Source: an uncultured Clostridia bacterium
Lineage (GTDB): Bacteria > Bacillota > Clostridia > Christensenellales > UBA1242
NCBI GenBank assembly: GCA_948434855.1
Contig: CAOJFR010000029.1
Coordinates: 1-14,120, forward strand
Direction of reading: 5' to 3'
DNA length: 14,120 nucleotides
This document shows positions 1-7,190 of the stretch, piece by piece. The position numbers and the translations under genes are program-made. Position 1 is the stretch's first letter. Each line of letters begins with the position of its first letter. Under the pieces are notes generated by a model that was not told the DNA's origin, ran no database searches, and saw nothing but the letters and a program-made list of their open reading frames with translations.

Positions 1-138
1 AATCTCCTATATTTGTTACGCTGTTTGGTATGCTAATTGCAGTTAAATTACTGCAATTAGAAAATGCAGAATCTCCTATATTTGTTACGCTGTTTGGTAT
101 GCTAATTGCAGTTAAATTACTGCAGCCAGCAAATGCAT
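1..138 (-). repeat. Two tandem 69-bp copies within the LRR coding region
   Basis: Positions 1-55 and 70-124 are identical, and the 69-bp period equals one 23-residue LRR unit. Neighbouring units further right are diverged at DNA level (for example 478-490 keeps only the CAGAATCTCCTAT stretch). The recent-looking duplication may continue past the edge. Near-identical in-frame units can be gained or lost by recombination without breaking the frame. Confidence 0.9.
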
Positions 139-2071
139 TATTTCCTATACTTGTTAAGTTATTTGGAATTATTATAGAAGTTAAACTACTACAGTTAACA
201 AATGCTCTTTCGCCTATACTCTTTACACTGTTTGGAATTACTATTGACACTAAATTATTACATTCCTCAAACATTCCATCCACAATAGTTGTCATTCCTT
301 CTGAAATTTTTACAGTAGTTAAACCAAAACAATTTCCAAAAATTCTACCTTCCATATTTATTGAAGTGCTCAAAATATTAACTGAAGTTAAATTCCAACA
401 CCCAAAAAACGCACATTCTCCAATTTTTTTAATTTCTTCCGAAATTTCTATTAAAGTTAAACTTAGACACTCAGAAAATGCAGAATCTCCTATGCTTATT
501 ACAGACCCATCAGATGGTATAATTGAGTTTCCTGTGCCTTTAATTATTTCTTTTGTTTCTTTGTTAATTACACAATTAATCTCGTTTCCAAATGAATCTC
601 TACTTGTAAATAACGGATTTTCCTTATCAATAATTACAGTAGATAATTTTGACATTCTTGACAATTCAAAACTTGGATTTTCCCAATCCATATCACCACG
701 ATATTTTATATTTGTTAAACTCTTTCCAATAATAAGAGTGGTTAAATTGTCTGCCATTCCAAAGGCATCTCTTCCTACCTTGCTAACATTATTACCAATT
801 TTTAATGATATAATTTTTCGCATATCCATTAAAGCCATTTCTTTTACTGAAACAACTGGTTTTCCTTTATATGTATCAGGAATAACAACATCTCTAACTT
901 CATTATCATTTGTTCCAGTAACCTCATAGCCACCATCACATTCTGTGAATGTTAAGTAGGCGTATTTATATGTACCTTCAAAAATAATGTTTATGTTTCC
1001 TGTTACGCTATATGTGTTCTCTGTCCCTGGAACAATGTTTGCTCCCGAAACTTCAAAGATTTCTACATCATAATCTTCTGGATAGCTTATCTCTAGCTCA
1101 TCACCATAATATATTGTTTCATTACTTGAAAGAGTGTGTCCATTGCGTTTTACTATTATGTCTTCTGGTATCTCTCCAATTGAATACTCGCTTGCAGCTT
1201 CGTTGTAGGTTATGCTGAGGTCGCCATTTCCAGTAAGTTCAACCTCATAATACACAACTCCATTCTCTTCATGGCGATAGGCTTCTGTTAAAATGTCTTG
1301 TTGTTCATTGTTGCCTACTTTAACCTTAAATTCTGTTATATCTCTTCCAACATTTTGGGTGGCTCTTATTACTATCTTTGCCCCATAGTGATATGTGCTG
1401 TTTAGGTCTACTGGACTTCCTCCAACACTTACTGAAATGCTTTCTGTGTTGCTTGAATTGGTGAAACCTATTCTATAGTCTTTCATGTGGGTCTCAAAAT
1501 ATGGATGGATATTTAAATCACTTGTTATTTCATTTAAGTTAACTTGTTCATTCCTTTCATTTAACCAACCCTTGAACTCATAGGTTGCAAAGTCGTCTTC
1601 CGCTTTGCTTGGATCTGTGAGTGTAAGGATATCTTTATGAGAAACTTCTTGTGTGTCTAATAGGGTTGTTCCGTCTTCAGCGTAAATGTTTACAATGTGA
1701 GTAAGTACTGTGAACTCTATATATATTTTTACATCTGATGTTATTATCTCATTATCTGCATATGGTTGCTGCATGGCTTCGTCTTTGTATATTCCTGTGA
1801 TTGTGTAGCCATCTATTGCCTTAAGTAGACTCTTTAACTCCTCTATGGTTGTGCCCTTTTCAATGCTCAGGCTATAGTCTGGAACACTATCTATTCCACT
1901 GCTTACAATAATGTTATATCTGTTATCTTCATTTCCGCTTGCACCTGCATTATCTCTGTTTCCTGTGAGTGTTAGTGCTGTTGGCACTGCGATTGCTGCT
2001 ACTGCAACTATGGTTGCTACTCCAATTATTATCTTTTTACCTTTTCCGTTTTCTTTGGTTGTGTTATTCAT
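1..2071 (-). CDS. BspA-like leucine-rich-repeat surface protein (C-terminus cut by window edge)
   Basis: An uninterrupted frame of 690 codons runs from the ATG at 2071 to the left edge, so the C-terminus is missing. The start is preceded by GGAGGAAATT. Residues about 12-37 form one hydrophobic segment after a Lys-rich stretch (KGKKIIIGVATIVAV), a signal peptide or membrane anchor. Around residues 86-115 and 160-190 are two segments resembling Listeria-Bacteroides repeats (GYTITGIYKDEA; YEFKGWLNER). From about residue 378 to the edge the sequence is LRR_5/BspA type, with 23-residue units carrying IPNSVTNIGDSAFSNCSNL-like cores. Known members are surface or secreted proteins often involved in adhesion or host contact; the ligand here is unknown. 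No sortase motif or other C-terminal anchor can be seen because the end lies outside. It is monocistronic as far as visible, with its own unusual promoter at 2143-2171. Confidence 0.9.
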   Translation of the reverse strand, partial: MNNTTKENGKGKKIIIGVATIVAVAAIAVPTALTLTGNRDNAGASGNEDNRYNIIVSSGIDSVPDYSLSIEKGTTIEELKSLLKAIDGYTITGIYKDEAMQQPYADNEIITSDVKIYIEFTVLTHIVNIYAEDGTTLLDTQEVSHKDILTLTDPSKAEDDFATYEFKGWLNERNEQVNLNEITSDLNIHPYFETHMKDYRIGFTNSSNTESISVSVGGSPVDLNSTYHYGAKIVIRATQNVGRDITEFKVKVGNNEQQDILTEAYRHEENGVVYYEVELTGNGDLSITYNEAASEYSIGEIPEDIIVKRNGHTLSSNETIYYGDELEISYPEDYDVEIFEVSGANIVPGTENTYSVTGNINIIFEGTYKYAYLTFTECDGGYEVTGTNDNEVRDVVIPDTYKGKPVVSVKEMALMDMRKIISLKIGNNVSKVGRDAFGMADNLTTLIIGKSLTNIKYRGDMDWENPSFELSRMSKLSTVIIDKENPLFTSRDSFGNEINCVINKETKEIIKGTGNSIIPSDGSVISIGDSAFSECLSLTLIEISEEIKKIGECAFFGCWNLTSVNILSTSINMEGRIFGNCFGLTTVKISEGMTTIVDGMFEECNNLVSIVIPNSVKSIGERAFVNCSSLTSIIIPNNLTSIGNNAFAGCSNLTAISIPNSVTNIGDSAFSNCSNLTAISIPNSVTNIGD

Positions 2072-2142
2072 AATTTCCTCCAATGTTAGTTTTTGTTTTT
2101 TATCTTTTTATTATGCTTTACGTCACCGCAACGATTGCCTAT

Positions 2143-2171
2143 AGTATACGCCCCCCCCCCGCTAAATTCAA
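2143..2171 (-). promoter_or_regulatory. Promoter of the LRR protein gene with homopolymer in the spacer
   Basis: On the minus strand TTGAAT (2166-2171) and TATACT (2143-2148) are separated by 17 bp (2149-2165), of which ten are the G tract. The -10 matches the consensus in 5 of 6 positions and the -35 in 4 of 6. The predicted start near 2136 gives a leader of about 65 nt before the ATG at 2071. The same -35 hexamer with a 17-bp spacer occurs at 11964-11992 in this window. Promoter assignment is by motif only. Confidence 0.65.
2151..2160. repeat. C10/G10 mononucleotide tract
   Basis: Ten consecutive C on the plus strand in a strongly AT-rich intergenic region. It sits wholly inside the -35/-10 spacer of the LRR gene promoter. 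Such tracts are typical slipped-strand mispairing sites, and every gain or loss of one base would change the spacer length by one. Confidence 0.95.
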
Positions 2172-2865
2172 GTGGTTAGAACCTTTTTTTAAGTTTTTAA
2201 TAAATTTCCATAGTTTTGCATTATAACTATAGCAATTTTGCAGTGTTTGTGTTATATCCTGCGTTTTCGCATGTGGTTTTGGCATAAAAACACACTTTTT
2301 TGTGGAAAAATACTGCTTTGAGGCGGTTAAAACCAAAGCAAGCGGGATCACTTACTTTAATAGATTAAGAAATAACAAGATGGGCAGCAAGGTGGCATAG
2401 TATACTTTTGCTATTTTATGCTTGGATTTTACCTGTTTTTGCGGTTTTTTTGCGGTTTTATATTGATTTTAAGGGAATTTATGCTGGGGTTTGGAGAGGT
2501 TAAAACAGCTGACAAGATTGCTATGCCAAACTAAGAAGTTAAAGGAGTTGGAGGGCGGAGTAAGATGAAAAAATGAGAATTGGGCTGGTTCAGCAAAATC
2601 AACTTCTCTTATACAGTGCAAGTTTTTGCTATGCTAAATTGAAAAATGAGTGAGGTTCAGAAATGTGGAAAATTGAAAAAAATAATCTGAGAATGGTCAA
2701 AATTTGCCACAAAGTGTAAAAACATAAACCCGATGATAGGCTTTAATGATGCTGTTTTTGGCGGGTTACAATGACCCAGTTTCAATACTTTGAAATTCAA
2801 AACTAACTTTAACAATGCTGAGTTTGAAGAGTTATAATGATTGGGCTTTTCTCATTTTTCCATTC
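2172..2865. other. Gene-free stretch of about 0.7 kb
   Basis: No convincing gene or RNA is seen on either strand: open frames are short and lack ribosome binding sites. It contains small hairpins, such as TGCTTTG (2314-2320) with CAAAGCA (2334-2340), and CACA/TGTG around 2291-2304. A 9-bp motif GTATACTAT (minus, 2397-2405) repeats the -10 region of the LRR promoter but lacks a good -35. The region separates the trpS operon terminator from the LRR promoter and may hold decayed sequence. Confidence 0.6.
2741..2840 (+). repeat. Imperfect 34-bp direct repeat, 66-bp period
   Basis: Positions 2741-2774 and 2807-2840 agree at 26 of 34 positions, sharing CTTTAA, ATGCTG, GTTA and AATGA blocks. No function is recognised. 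The first copy also holds a GGGT/ACCC hairpin. Confidence 0.6.
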
Positions 2866-2895
2866 AAAAAAAAGCCCGTAATAGGCTCTTTTTTT
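2866..2895 (-). terminator. Rho-independent terminator of the trpS operon
   Basis: In the minus direction AGAGCCT and GGGCTT arms close a 5-nt loop (ATTAC), flanked by an A run before and an eight-T run after. Two pairs are G-U on the minus strand and would be A-C mismatches on the plus strand, so minus orientation is favoured. It lies about 320 nt beyond the trpS stop, which would leave a long 3' untranslated region containing the 11-bp array. No closer terminator was found. Confidence 0.7.
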
Positions 2896-3045
2896 CTGTT
2901 TATTCTCCGCTTATTTTTGGCGGTGAAATTAAGTTTTATGAAACGAATTGTTTTTATTCTTATTATGTTTTTATGAAAAAGTAATTCCATAAGATATGTT
3001 AAAAAAACATTTTCATGAATGGCTATGGAGCATTTTTGGATGCTT

Positions 3046-3202
3046 TTTATAACAAAAATATAACAAGTTTATAACATTTTTATAACAACTTTATGACAAG
3101 TTTATAACATCTTTATAACAAGTTTATAACATTTTTATAACAAGTTTATAACATTTTTATAACAAGTTTATAACATCTTTATAACATTTTTATAACAAGT
3201 TA
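3046..3202. repeat. 11-bp tandem array, 14 units
   Basis: The hexamer ATAACA (ATGACA once, at 3093) begins at 3049 and recurs every 11 bp exactly through 3192, giving 14 in-phase occurrences without a slip. The linkers are mostly AGTTT, TTTTT or TCTTT, partly alternating so that 22-bp double units appear. The array ends about 10 bp from the trpS stop codon. It encodes no frame because of repeated stops. Confidence 0.95.
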
Positions 3203-3211
3203 AGAGAATTT

Positions 3212-4204
3212 TTAGATTACTCCAACTGCTTTTCTTACTCTTTCTATGGTCTCTTTTGCAATCTTTCTTGCCCTTTCTTCTCCAGTACAAAGTATCCTTT
3301 CTACCTCGTCATAATTTTCCATATAATAATTATATTTTTCTCGCATTGGCGAAATATAATTATTTACTATATTAAATAGTTCTGTTTTTGCTTCTGCCCA
3401 AGAGATGCCCTCTGCAAAACGTCTTTCCATTTCTGCGACCTTTTCTGGAGTGGCGAAAACTTTTATATAATCAAACAATGTGCAGTTTGTGCTTTTTGGT
3501 TCTGATGGCAAAGTGCTGTCGGTTTTTATGCTCATGATTAATTTTTTGAGTGTGGCCTCATCTGCAAAAAGCGGAATTTGATTGCCATAGCTTTTGCTCA
3601 TTTTTCTGCCATCTAGCCCAGCAAGCGTTGATGTTTGTTCTTGTATTCTTTCTTCAGGAACAACCAAACTATAGCCATATTTTTTGTTAAAGTATTTTGC
3701 AATATCTCTTGCCATTTCAACATGCTGTTTTTGGTCAAGACCAACTGGCACAAACTTTGTGTTGAACAAAAGTATGTCTGCAGCCATTAAAATTGGATAG
3801 TTATATAGACCCATATTTATGCCATCATTGGCGTCTTTGCCATTAGCAAGATTTGCTTCAGTTTTTGCCTTATAGGCATGAGCCCTATCCATTAAGCCCT
3901 TTGGAGTTATGTTCATAAGCACCCAGCAAAGTTCTGTGGTTTCTGGAATCATGCTTTGTCTATAAAACGTTACCTTTTCTGGATTTAGACCACAGGCAAG
4001 CCATGTGCAGGCAAGCTCTTTTGTGTATGCTTTTAACTCTTCACTTGACTTTAGTGCATTTAGCGCATGATAGTCTGCAATGAAATAAAAATTTTCATAC
4101 TCTTCACTCTCACTCATTTCTATTGCCTGCTTTATTGCACCAAAATAGTTTCCGATATGCGGTGTGCCAGTTGGTTTTATGCCGGTTAATACTATTTGTT
4201 TCAT
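3212..4204 (-). CDS. trpS: Tryptophan--tRNA ligase
   Basis: Cytoplasmic class I aminoacyl-tRNA synthetase that activates tryptophan with ATP and charges tRNA-Trp. The 330-residue length is normal for a bacterial TrpRS. The HIGH-type motif PTGTPHIGNYFG is at residues 11-22 and the KMSKS loop GRKMSKSYGN is near residue 200. The ATG is preceded by AGGAGAGGTTT. It is the last gene of a three-gene operon, 18 nt after mnmA. No T-box leader is present: the gap to mnmA is too short and the operon leader (6663-6694) also has no room for one, so tRNA-sensing control is not apparent. The 11-bp tandem array follows its stop. Confidence 0.97.
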   Translation of the reverse strand: MKQIVLTGIKPTGTPHIGNYFGAIKQAIEMSESEEYENFYFIADYHALNALKSSEELKAYTKELACTWLACGLNPEKVTFYRQSMIPETTELCWVLMNITPKGLMDRAHAYKAKTEANLANGKDANDGINMGLYNYPILMAADILLFNTKFVPVGLDQKQHVEMARDIAKYFNKKYGYSLVVPEERIQEQTSTLAGLDGRKMSKSYGNQIPLFADEATLKKLIMSIKTDSTLPSEPKSTNCTLFDYIKVFATPEKVAEMERRFAEGISWAEAKTELFNIVNNYISPMREKYNYYMENYDEVERILCTGEERARKIAKETIERVRKAVGVI

Positions 4205-4222
4205 AAACCTCTCCTAAAGTTT

Positions 4223-5311
4223 TTAAGATTTTATAACTTGTTCAATAACTCCGCCGCCAAGCATTGTGCCGTCATCTGTGTATAGCACCGCATATTGACC
4301 CTCTGTTATTGCCCTTTGTTTTTCTTTGAATGTTATTAAAACAGTTTTATCTTCATTTATGTTAACACTAACTGCTTGGTCTGCCTGACGAAACCTAAAT
4401 TTTGCAAGACATTCAAAATTTTGTATTTTAGGCAAGCCTGATATCCAGTTAAAATTTGTGGCAACAAGTGAACTGCTGTATAGTGAATCATCAGCACCTT
4501 GCGCAACATAAAGAATATTATTTTTTATATCTTTTTTCACAACAAACCAGCCCTCACCAGTTTTGCCATGTCCGCCACCAATGCCAAGACCTTTTCTTTG
4601 ACCTAGCGTGAATTTTGAAAGCCCTGTGTGAGTTTTTAAAACCTTGCCAGAGTTTATATCTATTATATTACCCTCTGCCGATTTGACTTTGCCACTTAAA
4701 TAATTTTCTAGTTTTTCATTTTCTAAAAAACAAACATCATAGCTTTCTTTGCGGTTAGCCATGATAAGTCCGTTTTCTTCAGCGATTTTTTTTACTTCTT
4801 CTTTAGTTAGTTCTCCAAGTGGAAACATTGCTTTTTGAATTTGAGCCTCTGAGAGCTGGTTTAAAAAATATGACTGGTCTTTGTTTTGATCTATTGCCTT
4901 TTTTATTAGCGTTTTGCCATTTTCTCTGACTATTTTTGCATAGTGACCAGTTGCATAATAATGTGCACCAACACTTTCTGCAAACTTTATAAACGGATTA
5001 AACTTGACCATTTTGTTGCACATGACACATGGATTTGGAGTTCTTCCAGCGGCATATTCACTGACAAAATAATCTTTTATAAGCTGCATCTCATTTTCAT
5101 AGTCTACAATTTTGCACTCTATGCCTATTTTTTGACACAAAGAGTTTAGCATTTTTATATCTTCTGCCTCGCTCTCTGAATTTCCATTTTTCATGTGAAG
5201 ACCAAGGACATTATAGCCCTGCTGTTTTAAAAGCAACGCGGAAACTGACGAGTCTACCCCGCCGCTTAGCCCAACAACCACTGTTTTTTTATCTTTGTCT
5301 TCTATTTTCAT
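4223..5311 (-). CDS. mnmA: tRNA-specific 2-thiouridylase MnmA (TrmU)
   Basis: ATP-dependent enzyme that places the 2-thio group on the wobble uridine of tRNA-Lys, tRNA-Glu and tRNA-Gln. The PP-loop GLSGGVDSS is at residues 14-22. The catalytic pair is expected to be Cys99 (NPCVMCN) and Cys195 (SYDVCFL). The length, 362 residues, is standard, and the C-terminal beta-barrel region with ALYTDDGTMLGGGVI is complete. Start and upstream stop are nearly fused (TAA-T-ATG with the TM2 gene), and no Shine-Dalgarno sequence is visible, so translation probably depends on coupling to the gene before it. It shares an operon with trpS, another tRNA gene product. Confidence 0.96.
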   Translation of the reverse strand: MKIEDKDKKTVVVGLSGGVDSSVSALLLKQQGYNVLGLHMKNGNSESEAEDIKMLNSLCQKIGIECKIVDYENEMQLIKDYFVSEYAAGRTPNPCVMCNKMVKFNPFIKFAESVGAHYYATGHYAKIVRENGKTLIKKAIDQNKDQSYFLNQLSEAQIQKAMFPLGELTKEEVKKIAEENGLIMANRKESYDVCFLENEKLENYLSGKVKSAEGNIIDINSGKVLKTHTGLSKFTLGQRKGLGIGGGHGKTGEGWFVVKKDIKNNILYVAQGADDSLYSSSLVATNFNWISGLPKIQNFECLAKFRFRQADQAVSVNINEDKTVLITFKEKQRAITEGQYAVLYTDDGTMLGGGVIEQVIKS

Positions 5312-5312
5312 A

Positions 5313-6662
5313 TTACTTTTTCTTTTTGCGATTTGCTGCCTTTGTGTTTTTGACAGTCTTTGAATATTTTTTTACAGGTATGTTTGATGGTTTTGAAGTT
5401 TTTTCTGAGCCCTCATTTTCTTTGTTTAAAACTTTTGCATCTTCAGTTTTTGTTGCTTCCTCTTTTTTTGCAACAAGTTCTGCTTCTGCATTTGCCTGTT
5501 TATCTAACTCTTCCTGCTTCTTCTTTGACAGCTCTTCATTTTCTTTTTGCTCGTAGGCATAAATTTCACTATCTATTTTTTCTTTTTCTGCCAAAAGCTC
5601 TGCCTTTTTCTTTTGTCTATCTATATTGGCTTGTCTTTTATCTCTTTTATACTCGGCATAATTCTTCTTTTTTTCTTCACACCAAACCTTAAAACGAACC
5701 CACCATGGGCTGTGATATAGGTCTAGGTCTATATATTTTTTTCCAAGTTTTGCACGAGTGTCTATGTTCATTTCTGAAATGAACTTGTCTATTTGAAGCC
5801 TATATTTGAATTTGTTGAAAATTATGTTTATGATATCGGTTATCCAAATTAGCACGGTTATGAAGCCCGCAAATCCACCAACAGAAATTTCTATTGACCT
5901 GAAAAATTTGATGCCCTCTCTTGAAAGCAAAAGTACGCCAACCCAAATGAGCAAACATATAACCGACACCCAACCCTTACGCTTGTTTTTTGCATAGAAG
6001 TTGTGGGCACCAGTCCAACCAAAAAATATTGCAAGTAGCAAAAGTTTTGTTTTGCTGATAAAGCTTGGACGTATTCTTGCTGCCTTTGTGACTTCTTTTT
6101 TTATTTTGCGTCTGGCAAAATATCTGTCTGAAATTTTGTATATTTCCCACCACTTGATTTTTGGCTGTTTATAATCTCCCCTCTGCTTCTTTACGCTGTA
6201 TGACTGCTCAAAACGCTCTTCTATTATCTTTCCTGTTTCTTTTCCAACAATCTCTACATCTGAAGTATCTATGTTAAATTCGCCATTTTCATCAATATCA
6301 AAAACTGGCTTTGTGAGTTTGTATTTTCTTTTGCGTTTACGCTCGTAAAAAGTGTCTGTGTCTAGATATTCATCTCCAAAGTCATCTTCTTTTGCCATGG
6401 CTCTGAAATCTGTATCACTTTTTGACTCTCTTTCTTTTTTTGCTTTTTTTTCTGCTTTTTTAGCCTGTTTTTTTGCCGCCTTTCGCTCTTTTTTGCTTAA
6501 ATTTATGTTGGTTTCACCAGAAAGTTTTTCCTCTTCTGTTGGCTTCTCTGCCAAATTGAACCTTTCAATAAACTCTTGCATTTGTGAAACTGGCAACCCA
6601 CATCTTGGACAGGTTTTTGCATATTTATTTAGCTCTGACGCACATCTTGGGCAATTTTTCAT
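5313..6662 (-). CDS. Zinc-ribbon and TM2-domain membrane protein with long charged tails
   Basis: Protein of 449 residues, function unknown. Residues 4-21 form a zinc ribbon (Cys4, Cys7, Cys18, Cys21 in CPRC...CPRC). Residues about 50-80 are extremely Lys/Ala-rich. Around residues 203-290 is a TM2 domain: a hydrophobic helix, the marker motif GWTGAHNFYAKNKRKGW, and two more hydrophobic segments. From about residue 330 the chain is a Glu/Lys-rich probable coiled coil ending in a basic tail. Both charged ends are likely cytoplasmic. The start has AAGGTGA upstream. It is the first gene of an operon with mnmA and trpS, which shows co-transcription but does not by itself assign a role in tRNA biology. 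Confidence 0.85.
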   Translation of the reverse strand: MKNCPRCASELNKYAKTCPRCGLPVSQMQEFIERFNLAEKPTEEEKLSGETNINLSKKERKAAKKQAKKAEKKAKKERESKSDTDFRAMAKEDDFGDEYLDTDTFYERKRKRKYKLTKPVFDIDENGEFNIDTSDVEIVGKETGKIIEERFEQSYSVKKQRGDYKQPKIKWWEIYKISDRYFARRKIKKEVTKAARIRPSFISKTKLLLLAIFFGWTGAHNFYAKNKRKGWVSVICLLIWVGVLLLSREGIKFFRSIEISVGGFAGFITVLIWITDIINIIFNKFKYRLQIDKFISEMNIDTRAKLGKKYIDLDLYHSPWWVRFKVWCEEKKKNYAEYKRDKRQANIDRQKKKAELLAEKEKIDSEIYAYEQKENEELSKKKQEELDKQANAEAELVAKKEEATKTEDAKVLNKENEGSEKTSKPSNIPVKKYSKTVKNTKAANRKKKK

Positions 6663-6694
6663 ATAATCACCTTTTCCTTAAAAGTATCAGTTTT

Positions 6695-6723
6695 AGTTTA
6701 GCACAAAAATTTTTAAATGTAAA
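6695..6723 (-). promoter_or_regulatory. Promoter of the TM2-mnmA-trpS operon
   Basis: Minus strand TTTACA (6718-6723), 17-bp spacer, TAAACT (6695-6700) with an upstream TGC giving an extended -10. The leader to the ATG at 6662 is short, about 25-30 nt. Confidence 0.6.
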
Positions 6724-6763
6724 TTTAATTATGGACATTTACAGAGCTGTTAATTCTTTTAGG

Positions 6764-6795
6764 CAAAAAATAAAAGACTGCTTTTTGCAGCCTTT
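6764..6795 (-). terminator. Terminator after the 89-codon gene
   Basis: In the minus direction AAAGGCTGC and GCAGTCTTT form a 9-bp stem (6773-6781 with 6787-6795) over a five-A loop, followed by a T-rich run. The single imperfect pair is G-U on the minus strand. It lies 15 nt after the stop of the gene at 6810-7079. Confidence 0.85.
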
Positions 6796-6809
6796 TTTAT
6801 ATTTTTATT

Positions 6810-7079
6810 TTACATTCCAAATTGTTCTGGACCATCATCTCCACCACCAGCTCTATCAAAGTTAATTGGATATTGTGGAAATATTGCTGATTTGTGTTTT
6901 TTGCTTAAAACTTCACGGGTTTCTCCTGTGATTTCTTTGCAAATGTAGTCCTCAGCAACTTCCTTGCTGACCTCTTGCCAGTCTTCGCTTGTGCCCTCTT
7001 TTAAGATGTAGTATTTGCCATCTCTCTTTTTTACATATGGAACTGCAAAGTCTCTGTTTTGTTCGTCTTGTGTGTACAT
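6810..7079 (-). CDS. Conserved-looking small protein of unknown function (89 aa)
   Basis: I do not recognise this protein. It is acidic/basic mixed and soluble, with no membrane segment and one cysteine (YICKE). Its N-terminal half has a strand-rich motif (AVPYVKKRDGKYYIL) and the end is glycine-rich (AGGGDDGPEQFGM). It is very likely real: the ATG has an excellent ribosome binding site (AGGGGAGGAAATTTT), and the gene has its own near-consensus promoter at 7111-7139 and its own terminator at 6764-6795. It is therefore a well-expressed single-gene unit between the ABC operon and the TM2 operon. Confidence 0.8.
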   Translation of the reverse strand: MYTQDEQNRDFAVPYVKKRDGKYYILKEGTSEDWQEVSKEVAEDYICKEITGETREVLSKKHKSAIFPQYPINFDRAGGGDDGPEQFGM

Positions 7080-7110
7080 AAAATTTCCTCCCCTATTTGT
7101 TTATATGATT

Positions 7111-7139
7111 ATTATATCATATCTTTTTTCATTTTGCAA
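7111..7139 (-). promoter_or_regulatory. Promoter of the 89-codon gene
   Basis: Minus strand TTGCAA (7134-7139), 17-bp spacer, perfect TATAAT (7111-7116) with TGA just before it (extended -10). The leader is about 25-30 nt. Confidence 0.75.
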
Positions 7140-7143
7140 GAGG

Positions 7144-7172
7144 AAAAATAAAAAGGCACTTTGTGCCCTTTT
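7144..7172 (-). terminator. Terminator of the GntR-ABC operon
   Basis: Minus-strand hairpin GGCAC-AAA-GTGCC extended by one G-U pair and A-T pairs, followed by TTTTTATTTTT. It begins about 20 nt after the permease stop. Confidence 0.85.
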
Positions 7173-7190
7173 ATTTTTGTTTTTATTTGA

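Noticed and set aside
30..929. A 299-codon plus-strand open frame over the LRR gene
   Set aside because: It is the antisense shadow of the LRR repeats; the minus frame is open for 690 codons, has a ribosome site and reads as a recognisable LRR protein.
2139..2351. A 70-codon minus-strand frame running through the G10 tract
   Set aside because: It starts at GTG without a ribosome site, spans the LRR promoter and resembles nothing known to me. The tract is better explained as part of the promoter spacer.
3021..3048. A plus-strand terminator-like hairpin (AGCAT/ATGCT plus T run)
   Set aside because: There is no plus-strand gene before it and the stem is only five base pairs.
3046..3202. CRISPR array or DnaA-box cluster (oriC)
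   Set aside because: The 11-bp period is far too short for CRISPR, with no spacers. ATAACA units do not match TTATCCACA, and no dnaA/dnaN genes are near.
4205..4222. T-box or other riboswitch controlling trpS
   Set aside because: Only 18 nt separate mnmA and trpS, and the operon leader at 6663-6694 is too short for a T-box.
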